In this document: positions 21,713-34,022 of the stretch, one piece after another | Numbering within the stretch: the stretch's first letter is position 1 | How the letters are laid out: each line of letters opens with the position of its first letter | DNA from: Gordius sp. MW1 | Lineage: Eukaryota > Nematomorpha > Gordioida > Gordea > Gordiidae | Direction of reading: 5' to 3' | Assembly (NCBI GenBank): GCA_964036665.1 | Contig: OZ038529.1 | Coordinates: 186,001 to 250,000 of the forward strand | Length of the DNA stretch: 64,000 bases | The notes under the pieces: generated by a model | Seen by the model: the letters and a program-made list of their open reading frames with translations, nothing else | Told to the model about the DNA's origin: nothing | Databases searched by the model: none | Translations under genes and position numbers: made by a program

Positions 21713-22869
21713 TTTTAATTATTAATTGATCAATTATAGCTAGTTATTTAAAATATAATATAAAAAAGTAATAATTTGATTGCATTTTATACTTTTCTTT
21801 TTAATTCTTAATTATCATCAGCATGTTAAGCGAGACTTTATAAAGTCTAAATGGAATATACCTTGCAAAAATAAGCATTGTGCCCAACCCAGAGCAAGAG
21901 TTTCGGGGAATCAAGGATTACCAAGTCAGAAAATGAATGTTGCAGGCCCAAAAAAATTCAGAATTTCAAAACGAAGCACTAGTTGGATGCTTCCTTTTCG
22001 GGTATCGTCCACTAAGACGTTATAGGAGTATCGTCCATTCCTAGCCTTGATAACTCCTGTACGGCCCGTAGGTTTTGACATTTTTGGTATCTTAGTTTCA
22101 AATATATATTTTACTTGTAAAAAATAAATTATATTGGTTGAAATTAAATGATGACCGTTCCTCGGTCAGCGATCAACCATTTTGTTCTTTTTCCTTGCCC
22201 TCGTTGATATTTTTGTGACTTTTTTTTGTAAATTTTGATGGTGTGGGCGGCTAACTTTTAGGCCCAAAATGTATACATATGATTCCTGCTTAGAGTTTAA
22301 CGCCTCCTACCCGCCCCTTCTCCCCCCCCCCCTTTTTACCCCATGAAAGAGGGGCAGACCCTCAAAGCCAAATCGCCTACATTGTTGAATAATGGTAAGT
22401 TTAAATGATGTGCCTTGACTATAACAAATTTTAGGCTGAATTAAAGGTTGCTCCAGCAAAAAGTGTTCACTATGTATATCTTTTTAAAATTATTGATGTT
22501 TGTATTGTCAGCAAAATATGTTCATTTTGCATTTGTTGAAATTATTTATGTTTATACTCTAATAAAAATTTCAAAAATTCATCAATATTAAAATTAAGAG
22601 GAAGGGCAATGTATATTATATATTATCAAGCCTCCAATCTATTTGTTTTAGCTAAAATAAATATGTGCTTAATTTTATTCACAAACTAAATTTTATATAG
22701 GAAAAACATAAATGATAATTTAATATTAGTTATTGAATTATAAACTGAGTATTTTTTTAATTTAGCATCTAAATATATTGAACAATTTGTAAAGATTATT
22801 AGGCATTTTTTAAAATAATATATTTTTTCATCCAATCAATTATATTGAAAACTAAGTTGTGTTTTTATT

Positions 22870-23290
22870 ACTGATCAATGCTAAAAACGACTTATCAATT
22901 CAAATTATTAAGCAATTTTATTAAATTACTGAGGTACTGAGCAATGTTATTAAAGTACTGAGCAATGCTCAAAAATTACTTATCAAGTCAAATTTAAGCA
23001 ATTTTATTAAATTATTAAATTACTGAGCAATGCTCATTGCTATAAAATTACTGATAAATATTATAAAATTACTAGGCAAGGCTATATAATTACTGAGCAA
23101 TTTTACTAAATTACTGAGCAATTTTATTAAATTACTGAGCAATTTATTGTTAATTAACTGTGCAATTTTATTAAATTACTGAGCAATTTATTATTAATTA
23201 ATTGTGCAATTTTTAATGATTTACTGCGCACTTAAATATATTATTGAGCCTATTTTACTGTGCATTTTTTAATTTCTTACTGTGCACTTA
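22870..23290 (+). repeat. Minisatellite of TTACTGAGCAATTTTATTAAA units
   Basis: At least fifteen imperfect copies of a ~17-24 bp unit containing ACTGAGCAAT(T/G) or ACTGTGCA, drifting in sequence from left to right. Noncoding. Confidence 0.85.
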
Positions 23291-23349
23291 AATAACATCC
23301 GATTTGAATATACAGTTCTTTAGTAAAAGTTTATCACTTATAGTAGTGT

Positions 23350-23570
23350 GATAAATGTAGGCATGTGCTGCGGAAAATGGAAACTTTTTACGATTTAAAA
23401 CATTAAATCAAAGTCATTTTTTGCTTATTTTCACGTCAATTATTATTATAGGACGGTCGTGTCCCCCCCTGCGTGGCCAAATAAATTAAAAAATCTAATT
23501 TTGTCATTTTTTGCGTGTTAAATAAGGGGAAAATGAGAATACTTTTAACAAAGTGCCAATAAATGTTGAT
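23350..23570 (+). repeat. Dispersed repeat containing GGACGGTCGTGTCC, copy 1
   Basis: Inverted copy of 32967-33187. Both contain GTAGGCATGTG, GGACGGTCGTGTCC, a C-tract, TGCGTGGC and CAATAAATGTTGAT. Class unknown. Confidence 0.7.
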
Positions 23571-24253
23571 TCTCAGTTCTTCGGACCTCTAAGAAGGGCT
23601 CCGCCCTTAACTCCTAACAAGGTTATTGTCCGGTTCTTTGGTGTTAGGTAGCGCCCCCGGGCCCCGTGTTGTTTTTTGTTGAGCCTTTAACCTAAGCTCT
23701 TCTACACTTCGTTGAAAAACATCTCACTTGCTGTGAAATTTAAGCAGGGGAGGAAAACGGACCTTAATATTTGAGGGCTTGGCTACGTTCATGCTTATAC
23801 TGGTTGCTTTAAGTTTTTATGAATTATCTGAGTACCTTGATAGCTTATTGACTAAAGTAAGGTTTGGTGGGCAATGCTTTTTTACGACCCCTCATAGTAT
23901 CTCAGTTTTTAATGCTGTATATCTAGGCATATTTTAAACTAAAAGGAGTATTTGCTTAGGAAGTTAGGGGATATTCGCATGTTTCGGAAATAACCGAGAT
24001 TAATGATGTTGCTCCGGGTTCAACTCGGACGCAAAAATAAAAATGGCTTTTCGCCTCTGGCCGGACTACTCATACAATAACGTAAGACAGTGGTCATTTT
24101 ATAGAGCACTAGCTGTGCCCGGCCAAGCGTTGCTTTGGCTCAGTCCTTAAGTGGTTAAATAAGTATAAGCTATTAATAAGACTTATCTAAAATGGGGTCA
24201 TATATGAAATAATTTATAATGTGAAAGGTCCGAATGATTTTATGAACCCACTA
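23571..24253. other. GC-richer spacer then a CTAGCTGTGCCCGGCC repeat start
   Basis: 23580-23760 is notably richer in GC than its surroundings but gives no convincing ORF. At 24112 begins CTAGCTGTGCCCGGCC, the same kind of start as the repeat at 28550 (CTAGCTGACCCGGC). It is cut by CCAAT-array copy C at 24254. Confidence 0.45.
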
Positions 24254-25659
24254 TTAATTGCTATGCAATTTACGGGCTCGTTTTTTGTTGTCCGTCCGTC
24301 CGTCCGTCCGTCCATCCCTATCTATTTGCATTGGGTATATTAGGTTATCGATTTTTTAAATTAATGCATGAGAAAGAGGTGCCCCACCCCTCATCTCTAT
24401 CTCCCTCGCTTTCGGGCGGGGTCGGGTTTTAATTGCTACGTTAAATTAATGCATAAGTATATCTATTCGTTTATTAATTGCTATAATCACCCTATGCCCT
24501 CCACTACAAGGGTTTGGGTTAGAATCTCGGAGTTTTTTTAGACTCTTATGATTGTTCTTGTTACTACCATTGATAATAAGACTTTTTGGCCGTCTGCTGG
24601 CTGCTGACCAATGAAAAAAATGACCATTGGCCAAAATGTGAATCCAAGTTTATTTTTTCTTTTTTTTGACTATTATGATTGTTCCTGTTACTACCATTGC
24701 TAATACGACTTTTCGGCCGTCCACTGGCTGCTGACCAAAGAAAAAATGACCATTGGCCAAAATGTGAATCCAAGTTTATTTTTTCGTTTTTTTTGACTAT
24801 TATGATTGTTCCTGTTACTACCATTGCTATTATGACTTTTTGGCCGTCTGCTGGCTGCTGACCAATGAAAAAAATGACCATTGGCCAAAATGTGAATCGA
24901 AATTATTTTTTTCGTTTTTTTTTGACTATTATGATTGTTCCTGTTCCTACCATTGCTATTATGACTTTTTGGCCGTCCGCTGGCTGCTGACCAATGGAAT
25001 AAAATGACCTAATGGCCAAAATGTGATTCGAAAATTTTTTTTTCGGTTTTTTTACTCTTATGAATTTATATCCATTTTTACCGTGTGCTGGCTGCTGACC
25101 GATGGAAAAAAATGACCATTGGCCAAAGTGAGCATCAAATTCTTTTTTCCGTTTTTTTGGCTATCATTGACTTATAGAGTATCTCTTGGTACTGACCAAT
25201 GGAGAAAAAATGATCATTCGCCAAATTTTTGATTTTTTTAATTAAAAATTGTTCATATTCAACAAAAATTTCTCCCAACAATTCTGCAAATTCTTAACAT
25301 TGTGATGTTTTATAATATAATGTTTGTTAGACCCATAATCACTAAAGGCCGTTAAAACTAATGTAATACGCAACTAGATGCAAACACTAAATCTAACCCT
25401 AACCCTTGCCTATATTACATTTTGCCTATATTACATTTTGCCTATAAATGGAAAATTTGTATAAATAATTAATTAATCATTAGGCATTTAATACCCCCCT
25501 ATAGGCATTCTCGCCCCTTCCCACCTTTCTCGCCCATAAATTGCATAGCAAATATGGTACATTTATACGAAGTAAAGATGAGTCGTCCCCCCTTCCCTTG
25601 TCCCCTCCCCTTCTCCCCTCCCCCTTCCCACGAGGGCCGAAGGGCCGAGTTTTTTTTTT
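24254..25659 (+). repeat. CCAAT-array composite element, copy C
   Basis: TTAA plus TTGCTATGCAATTTACGGGC start (24254), GTCC microsatellite (24288-24324), GAGGTGCCCCACCCC block, six or so CCAAT hairpin units, the AT-rich block with CTAACCCTAACCC (25395-25410), the inverted inner terminus GCCCATAAATTGCATAGCAA (25532-25551), a C-rich tract, and the terminal hairpin with a long T-run. Confidence 0.85.
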
Positions 25660-26004
25660 AATGTTAATTTTGCCAAAAGCAGTGCATGAAAAAGCTGTTA
25701 GGATCCGGATTTTACAGCCGGAAAAGCGTAATATACCAAATTTCCGCTAACTGAATTACCGTTTTAAATATTGGGACTGGATAGAATCACCTTATTTACT
25801 TATATTCGATACCAGTAATAGAGGTAGTAACATAATTTGGATTTTATTTTCGCTTAAGTCTAGGATATTAGCTTCAGAGTGGGCCGAATATTTTTTCATT
25901 GAACAAACACTACACATTCGTTCCCCATGTAAATTCAACAATGATTATCACTTGGGGTATTAAGACTCATAAAAAATGGCCCCAAGTGATGTAAGAATGT
26001 TTTG

Positions 26005-26110
26005 TTAGCTTTACAATAGAAATCGTTAAATCCAACACGATTTCCATACACGAATCAATGCCATTAGTTTAGTTTTAGCGCGTTTTTATAGTTTTTTAGT
26101 CGTGAATGTA
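26005..26110 (+). repeat. ACGATTTCC hairpin repeat, copy 1
   Basis: GAAATCGT and ACGATTTC flank a 10-nt spacer, followed by CATACACGAATCAATGCCAT and TTTAGCGCGTTTTTATA. Near-identical copies are at 29300 and 43480. Confidence 0.6.
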
Positions 26111-26249
26111 TTTTTTTTATTTTTTTTTATACTGTTTACCATATAATAAAAAAAGCTACTATTTGAATTAATAAACAATATAAAACTATTAAGAATAAAT
26201 TTTTTAATCAGAGGGATTTTTATAAATTTTGTCTATCATTTTTTATTTT

Positions 26250-26610
26250 GTCTAGGTCGCAAGCAACCCCAAAAAATTGCGAAGACGATTTCAGTGACAC
26301 CTATGAAGTTACAATGAGCATGGAGAATCATTAAGCTTTTAAGGTTTTTCGTTTTATTTTAGAGTTTATTTCTACTAGTTGGCTCCGTTTTCTATATGAA
26401 ACAAATTTTATGTTTTGTATGGTTCGCAATATATTTATATATATAATCATAGATAAATATTTAAATAAACTAAGTAACCTTACCATTAGAACGTGTATAT
26501 AATGGATTATTAAATTATTAATATAAATATTTTAAAAGGTAGAGAGATATATCTACAAATATATATGTAAAAAAGATTATCCGCTAGATGGCAGTATAAG
26601 CTATATACGC
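26250..26610 (+). repeat. GGTTGCAAGCAACC repeat family, second copy
   Basis: Begins GGTCGCAAGCAACC at 26255 and ends at CCGCTAGATGGCAGTAT, like the copy at 13580-13960. The interior is AT-rich and noncoding. Confidence 0.6.
26581..26597 (+). promoter_or_regulatory. CTCF-like motif CCGCTAGATGGCAGTAT
   Basis: 17-bp match to the 13941 site, at the end of the repeat 26250-26610. Confidence 0.4.
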
Positions 26611-27149
26611 TTTAGATGTCGCTTTAAGTTTACTTACAAAATAAGGTAATAGCCTTAAGAGTTTTACCTATTTTCTAGATATATTAATTGTTATAATAGT
26701 AGAAATCTACAAATGAAAATTTTTCCTAAATTGGTAGAGAGTTTACTTTTATCTTTTCTTTTATTCATTTTATATATTACCTAGAGCCCTGCATGGGCCA
26801 GTAAACCCATCATCCCGCCCAGCTCAGCCTATGATGGGTTGGGCTGGGCTGGGTCGAGGAAAATAAATATTTTAATGGCCTGGGCTGGGTTAAGTAAATA
26901 ATATATTTTAATGGACTGGGCTGGGTTGGGCCTAAATAAATTTGATGGGCTGGGCTGAGAATTGTTGAATAATAAAAATTTAATTTTAAAATTAATATAA
27001 TAATTCAAATTCTAATTAAGTTTTGCAATTCTAAATTTTAATTAACATCTCGCTTCGCATTTTACTAATTTATTTTATTCTATTAACATGTTAAAACCGC
27101 CAACTTTTAAATATATTGATAACGACAATGCTAAAAGCACCTCAAATAT

Positions 27150-28553
27150 ATGGAAAGTTTGGAAGTAGGAGATAACAACAAACCAACAGGAAGAAACGTA
27201 AAAAAAAGTAAAACAAGATTGACTATTAAATCCAATATTATTATAATATACTTTTTTTGGGTATAAGTCATTTAAAGAGGCATGCTTGTGCTAAAAATAA
27301 GGAAGAAGGAAATGACAATAATATACTTGTATCATGTATCCAAAGGCTCCCATCAAAAAGATGCGGCAAGATACTATTAATGAACTTATATCATATCTCT
27401 GCCATGATATGAGGTCATTTGAATCAATTAATGGTCAGGGCTTTAAAAAATTCTGCCAATATCTTGTCAAGATTGGTAGTTTACATGATAATGTAGACAT
27501 TGAATGTCTATTACCCTCACCAACTGCGATATCAAGAAATTTAAATTATTCTGCAGACACATTAAGAGCCGTTGACACCAATATTTAAGGAGTGCCTTGA
27601 TAAAGGCTCCTGTTCTGCAACCACTGACATGTGGACAGACGATTTTTGTAAAATTTCTTACTTACACTTACTCTTATTATATAGATAAATAATTTTTATT
27701 AAATAAATTTATTTTATTTACCTCTAAATTTTATGAAGAAAAAAAGACAGGGGAAAATATTAAAAAAGTCTATTTTCTAACTTTATATCTCATGGATTTG
27801 ACCTAGATCAGTTTACTCATATAACATATGTGACAGATGAAGGCGCTAATATGATTAAAGCACTTGAGAACAATAAAAGACCGAATTGTTGTGCACATGT
27901 ATTAAATACTGTGCTGAGACACACTTGGAAAGAGAATTTTCTGTTAAGTGAGACACCTAAAATATATCAAACTTTTGTCTGCTGTAAAAAACTTGTACAA
28001 TATATGAAACAAAGTGGGCTGGTCAACAAACTGCCTAAAACCCTTTATCAAGATGTTGAAACACGGTATAGTTATATATGTCATTTTTATTAATTATACA
28101 ATTATTTTAGATGGAATAGCAAACACAAATTATTTGTTTTTGTACTTGAACTTTACAAATATAAAAGGTATGTTGTTTGTTGTTTTACCTTCTTAATTAA
28201 TTATAGAAATTCTAGCTCAAGTTAATGAACTTGATAGAGTTAACATGCTAGATGTTAAAATTTTACAAGGCATCATTAATTTTTTAGAGCCATTTGTAAT
28301 GGCTACAAATGATTTGGAAGCTGACTGTAAACCAATAATTCATTTGGTTGTATTATGGTATCATAAATTGTTGGCTTTGTTGACAATTTATGATAATGAT
28401 GCCGAATTCCAAAAAATAAAAAGGGCAAAAACTTATCTTGTTGATAAGTTTGTTCTTACTGAGCATCATCTCATAGCTACCTTTTTAATACCTAAATACA
28501 AGAACATGAAAATGTTGAATAATAATGAACGGTTAAGTTTATATGCTAACTAG
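27150..28553 (+). pseudogene. hAT transposase, N-terminal to central part, frameshifted
   Basis: In order: end of a BED finger (SHLKRHACAKN at about 27270-27300), the 84-codon frame 27334-27588 (QGFKKFCQYL, LLPSPTAISRN), the conserved catalytic block TTDMWTDD at about 27620, TDEGANMIKAL at 27833, CCAHVLNTVL at 27878, VETRYS near 28060, and FLIPKYKNMKML before the insertion point at about 28550. At least three frame changes and several stops make it non-functional. The C-terminal domain lies beyond the insertion, at 33532. Confidence 0.85.
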
Positions 28554-28984
28554 CTGACCCGGCAAACGTTGTTTTGCCATATTAAAAATATTTAAAAAAA
28601 AAATTAAAAAATTTAAATAAGAAAATTTAAAACTACCAAAAAAAAATTTAAAAACTCAACTAAACGAAAAATAACAAATAATTGATATTTTTAAGGGTGG
28701 TTAAAAACACAAAATTTTACCTCACTAATGTTCGAGTTTAAATTTTCATGAAGCAAATTTTTTTTAAGTCAAATTTACCTATAATCAAAAAAAAATATCG
28801 CGCCTGGCCTTTATGATAAATATAAACAAAAGGCGGATACGGATACGCATATAGGTTATTTAACGAAAAATAACAAATAATTGATATCTTTAAGGGTGGT
28901 TAAAAACACAAAATTTTACCTCAATAATGTTCGAATTTAAATTTTCATGAAGCAAATTTTTTTAAGTCAAATTTACCTATAATC

Positions 28985-29255
28985 ATGGGCGCCAGGTTTT
29001 GGATTAGGGGGGGGGGGGCAAAACGTTTAAAAGTTCAATTAGAGGGGGGCAAAACATAAATTTTCTAATTTTTCAATGTTTTTGCATTGAAAAAAATTTG
29101 GATTCGCAAATTAGGGGGGGGGGGGGGCAGCCGAGGATTTCAATACAAAAACCCTTAAAAATTAAAAAAAATAATGTTTTGCCCCACCCCCTAATTAGCC
29201 AGGCAGGCGGGGGCAGGGGGCGCGGCTGCCCCCCCCCCATTTGAACTTAACTCCA
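28985..29255. repeat. G-run / C-run MITE debris
   Basis: CATGGGCGCCAGG at 28984 and G runs at 29009 and 29117, with AGCCAGGCAGG and a C run at 29200-29240. This is the broken form of the CATGGGCGTAGCC MITE family. Long homopolymers here are also sites of likely assembly error. Confidence 0.5.
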
Positions 29256-29299
29256 ATTAATACAGATGCTTATTAGCGAATTTACACAAAAATAAAAGA

Positions 29300-29372
29300 T
29301 CACTATGGAAATCGTCAAATCTAACACGATTTCCATACACGGATCAATGCCATCCAATTAGATTTTAACGCG
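29300..29372 (+). repeat. ACGATTTCC hairpin repeat, copy 2
   Basis: GGAAATCGT, a 10-nt spacer, then ACGATTTCCATACACGG. Truncated at its right by insertion of CCAAT-array copy E at 29387. Confidence 0.65.
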
Positions 29373-29386
29373 TTTTCTTTTTAATA

Positions 29387-32300
29387 TTAATTGCTATGCA
29401 ATTTATGGGCTCGTTTTTTGGTGTCCGTCCGTCCGTCGTCCGTTACCCTCCTTATCTATTTGCATTGGGTATATTAGGTTGTCGCTTTTTTAAATTAATG
29501 CATGAGAAAGAGGTGCCCCACCCCTCATCTCTATTTCCCTCGCTGTGTTATTTTTTAAATTAATTCATAAGAGGTGCCCCACCCCTCATCTCTATCTCCC
29601 TCGGTGTGTTATATATAAGATTTGTTAAATTATCTATTATATAATAAAAAACTCGCGCCTTCGGCCCTCGTGGGAAGGGGGAGAAGGGAAGGGAAGAGGG
29701 GAAGGGAAGGGGGGACGACTCATCTGTACTTCGTATAAATGTATCATATTTGCTATGCAATTTATGGGCGAGAAAGGTGGGAAGGGGCGAGAATGCCTAC
29801 AGGGGGGTATTAAATGCCTAATGATTAATTAATTATTTACACAAATTTTCCATTATAGGCAAAATGTAAGGCAAGGGTTAGGGTTAGATTTAGTGTTTGC
29901 ATCTAGTTGCGTATTACATTAGTTTTTATGGCCTTTAGTGATTATGGGTCTAACAAACATTATATTATAAAACAACACAATGTTAAGAATTTGCAGAATT
30001 GTTGGGAGAAATTTTTTGTTGAATTTGAACAATTTTTAATTAAAAAAATCAAAAATTTGGCCAATGGTCACTTTTTCTCTATTGGTCAGTACCAACAGAT
30101 ACTCTATAAGTCAATGATAGCCAAAAAAAACGGGAAAAAAAATTTTGATGCTCACTTTGGCCAATGGTCATTTTTTTCCATTGGTCAGCAGCCAGCACAC
30201 GGTAAAAGTGGATATACATTCATAAGAGTAAAAAAAACGAAAAAAAAATTTTCGAATCACATTTTGGCCAATGGTCATTTTTTTCCATTGGTCAGCAGCC
30301 AGGACACGGTAAAAGCGGATATAAATTCATAATAGTCAAAAAAAAAAAAAAAAAGTTTTCGAATCACATTTTGGCCAATGGTCATTTTATTCCATTGGTC
30401 AGCAGCCAGCGGACGGCCAAAAAGTTATAATAGCAATGGTAGGAACAGGAACAATCATAATAGTCGAAAAAAACGAAAAAAATAATTTCGATTCACATTT
30501 TGGCCAATGGTCATTTTTTCCATCGGTCAGGAGCCAGCGGAGGGCCAAAAAGTCATAATAGCAATGGTAGTAACAGGAACAATCATAATAGTCAAAAAAA
30601 ACCAAAAAATAAACTCGGATTCACATTTTGGCCAATGGTCATTTTTTTCATTGGTCAGCAGCCAACGGACGGCCAAAAAGTCTTATTATCAATGATAGTA
30701 ACAAGAACAATCATAAGAGTCAAAAAAACTCCGGGATTCTAACCCAAAAACTAGTTAAATTGCATAGCAATTAGAAGTAAACAACTTTTATTTATGTTTA
30801 TTATATAACATTGGTCAGCAGCCAGCGGACGGCCAAAAAGTCATAATAGCAATGGTAGGAACAGGAACAATCATAATAGTCAAAAAAAACGAAAAAAATA
30901 ATTTCGATTCACATTTTGGCCAATGGTCATTTTTTTCATTGGTCAGCAGCCAGCGGACGGCCAAAAATTCTTATTATCAATGATAGTAACAAGAACAATC
31001 ATAAGAGTCAAAAAAAACTCCGGGATTCTAACCCCAAAACTAGTTGAATTGCATAGCAATTAAAAGTAAACAACTTTTATTTATGTTTATTATATAACTA
31101 GTTTAATTGCATAGCATTAAAAGTAAACAACTTTTATCTATATTTATTATATAACAAAAACTAGTTAAATTGCATAGCAAATAAAAGTAAACAACTTTTA
31201 TTTATGTTTATTATATAACTAGTTAAATTGCATAGCAATTAAAAGTAAACAACTTTTATTTATGTTTATATAATAGATAATTTAACAAATCTTATATATA
31301 ACACACCGAGGGAGATAGAGATGAGGGGTGGGGCACCTCTTATGCATTAATTTTAAAAACAACACAGCGAGGGAGATAGAGATGAGGGGTGGGGACCTCT
31401 TTCTCATGCATTAATTTAAAAAATCGATAACCTAATATACCCAATGCAAATAGATAGGGAGGGTAACGGACGGACAGACAGACAACGGACAACGGACACC
31501 AAAAAACGAGCCCATAAATTGCATAGCAATTAACATAAATAAAAGTTGTTTACTCTTAATTGTATGCAATTTAACGAGTTATATAATAAACATAAATAAA
31601 AGTTGTTTACTTTTAATTGCTATGCAATTTAACTAGTTTTTGGGTTAGAATCCCGGAGTTTTTTTTGACTCTTATGATTGTTCTTGTTACTATCATTGAT
31701 AATAAGACTTTTTGGCCGTCCGCTCGCTGCTGACCAACGAAAAAAATGACCATTGGCCAAAATGTGAATCCGAGTTTATTTTTTCGTTTTTTTTGACTAT
31801 TATGATTGTTCCTGTTACTACCATTGCTATTATGACTTTTTGGCCCTCCGCTGGCTCCTGACCGATGAAAAAATGACCATTGGCCAAAATGTGAATCGAA
31901 ATCATTTTTTTCGCTTTTTTTGACTATTATGATTGTTCCTGTTCCTACCATTGTTATTATGACTTTTTGGCCGTCCGCTGGCTGCTGACCAATGGAATAA
32001 AATGACCATTGGCCAAAATGTGATTCGAAAACTTTTTTTTCGTTTTTTTTTGACTATTATGAATTTATATCCACTTTTACCGTGTCCTGGCTGCTGACCA
32101 ATGGAAAAAAATGACCATTGGCCAAAATGTGATTCGACAATTTTTTTTTCGTTTTTTTTTACTCTTATGAATTTATATCCACTTTTACCGTGTGCTGGCT
32201 GCTGACCAATGGAAAAAATGACCATTGGCCAAAGTGAGCATCAAAATTTTTTTTCACTTTTTTTGGCTATCATTGACTTATAGAGTATCTGTTGGTACTG

Positions 32301-32750
32301 ACCAATAGAGAAAAAGTGACCATTGGCCAAATTTTTGATTTTTTTAATTAAAAATTGTTCAAATTCAACAAAAAATTTCTCCCAAAAATTCTGCAAATTC
32401 TTAACATTGTGTTGTTTTATAATATAAAGTTTGTTAGACCCATAATCACTAAAGGCCATAAAAACTAATGTAATACGCAACTAGAAGCAAACACTAAATC
32501 TAACCCTAACCCTTGCCTATATTACATTTTGCCTATAATGGAAAATTTGTATAAATAATTAATTAATCATTAGGCATTTAATACCCCCCTATAGGCATTC
32601 TCGCCCCTTCCCACCTTTCTCGCCCATAAATTGCATAGCAAATATGATACATTTATACGAAGTACAGATGAGTCGTCCCCCCTTCCCTTCCCTTCCCCTC
32701 TTCCCTTCCCTTCTCCCCCTTCCCACGAGGGCCGAAGGCCCGAGTTTTTT
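29387..32750 (+). repeat. CCAAT-array composite element, copy E, interrupted by inverted copy D
   Basis: The left part 29387-29645 runs from TTAA/TTGCTATGC to TCTATTATATAAT. The right part 31534-32750 resumes at CATAAATAAAAGTTG and runs to the terminal GGGCCGAAGGCCC hairpin and T-run. In uninterrupted copies (for example the inverse of 36360-36430) these flanks are joined, so copy D inserted into copy E. Confidence 0.85.
29646..31533 (-). repeat. CCAAT-array composite element, copy D (inverted)
   Basis: Reads on the minus strand from TTAATTGCTATGC (31533) to the GC hairpin and T-run (29646). Contains the 60-bp repeats at 31040-31270 and at least six CCAAT units. Insertion in its sister shows that the family can transpose as a unit including the terminal hairpin. 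On the plus strand 29907-30332 is an open frame shared with the other copies. Confidence 0.85.
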
Positions 32751-32966
32751 ATTTACCAATATATTTTACCCATGTGATTATTAGAATAAACTACTATTTG
32801 TTTAAAAAAAAATTGTTTTGGTAAAATAAAATTTAAATTACGGTTGCAATTTTTGGATAGTCGAGACCTTTTTTTTTTTGCTCTCAGGAAAATTGTTGGG
32901 TAGTCAAGACCTTTTTTTTAATCTGCCCCCCCCCCCTAATTCAAAACCTGGGTGAGCCCATGGATA

Positions 32967-33187
32967 TATCAACATTTATTGGCACTTTGTTAAAAGTATT
33001 TTCATTTTTCTCCTTGTTTAACGTGCAAAAAATTACAAAATTGGATTTTTTAATTTATTTAGCCACGCAGGAGGGGGGGGGGACACGACCGTCCTATAAT
33101 AATAATAATAATTGAAGCAAAAAATGGCTTTAATAGTGCGTAAAAAGTTTTCATTTTCCGCAACACATGCCTACTGCATTTATCACC
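32967..33187 (-). repeat. Dispersed repeat containing GGACACGACCGTCC, copy 2
   Basis: Inverted relative of 23350-23570 with the same landmarks over about 215 bp. Confidence 0.7.
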
Positions 33188-33531
33188 AGACTACCTACAC
33201 GATAGATAGATAAGATACGCAGCAGTACGTGATGAGGGCAGGACGTTTGATTGACGTTCGATACAACGTCAAAACGCATAAAACCCAATATCTCGATAAC
33301 TACTGGACCGATTTGGCTGGAACATATCTTAAAACACGCTCCGGAGTGGCAGGAATAAACTGTGAAATTTTGAGCCAAATCGGTCCGGTAGTTCTCCAAA
33401 ATTGGTGGCGGCATACATACACACACACATACAAACATAGTTTCATTTTTATATATAAGATATAAGGCTTAAAATATCAAATATCCCACATGATGAGAGA
33501 AAGAATAAAACAATTCTGAGGAATAATAAAG

Positions 33532-33892
33532 CTTTGTATGTCTAATGATGTACAATTGAATGATTTTTCTATGTTTGAAGAAGAAGAACCAGCATTTTCA
33601 GAAGAACTTGATGAGGTTAAAAAATATATTGATTTAAAATATACATCATCATCTTCTACCTCAAATAAAGCAAATGATGATAATGATCTTACATGGTGCC
33701 AAACCTGTAAATTTTTTTTATCTTAGTAAGCTAGCTACTCAATACTTAGCTACCCCAGCCTCCTCTGGAAGTAGTGAAAGAACTTTTTCAGCTGCCGGCC
33801 GAGTTTTAGAAGAAAGGAGGTCACGGTTGAGCTTGGAAAATCTAGAATCCATACTATATATCTACTATAATCTAAAACCTGGGGGTATTTAA
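33532..33892 (+). pseudogene. hAT transposase C-terminal dimerisation domain (of the 26782 element)
   Basis: Two overlapping frames: an acidic linker (MFEEEEPAFSEELDEVKKY) and then LSKLATQYLATPASSGSSER, TFSAAGRVLEERRSRLSLEN, the canonical hAT end domain. A one-step frame change separates them near 33700. It belongs with the N-terminal part at 27150-28553 across the insertion. Confidence 0.88.
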
Positions 33893-34022
33893 AATTTTTA
33901 TAAGCTTAATACTTTTAATTATTTTAACGGTGAACCAACAGAAATTGAATTATTAAAAGATGGAATTGACACAGATGATTAATTTATATCATTGTATTGT
34001 ATTTTAATATATATCTAATATG

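Larger units (their letters stand above)
20516..22860. other. AT-rich intergenic DNA with isolated motifs, no gene seen
   Basis: The 81-codon frame at 21780-22025 has no recognisable domain and I do not call it. The stretch 20560-20700 distantly resembles 37370-37500 (shared GGATGAAT.TCCATT.TTGACA and CTTGCTC). Small C-tracts lie at 22310-22340. Confidence 0.45.
28550..33466 (+). repeat. CTAGCTGACCCGGC repeat inserted in the hAT transposase, itself filled with other insertions
   Basis: Begins CTAGCTGACCCGGCAAACG just after the coding frame breaks. Ends about 33466 with a CA microsatellite, GTTTCATTTTTATATATAAG and return to hAT coding. Starts and ends of this sort are common in invertebrate repeats; I cannot name the family. 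It includes a 197-bp direct duplication (28667-28787 and 28864-28983) and a 21-bp near-perfect inverted pair, ACTGGACCGATTTGGCT (33298-33318) versus AGCCAAATCGGTCCGGT (33373-33393). Confidence 0.6.

Noticed and set aside
25395-25412. CTAACCCTAACCC as telomeric repeat
   Set aside because: Only two units, present at the same internal position in every CCAAT-array copy, so it is part of that repeat.
29646-31533. Helitron assignment of the CCAAT-array element because of the terminal hairpin
   Set aside because: The ends are not TC...CTRR, no A/T insertion rule is evident, and the left end looks like a TTAA-flanked inverted terminus. Left as unclassified.
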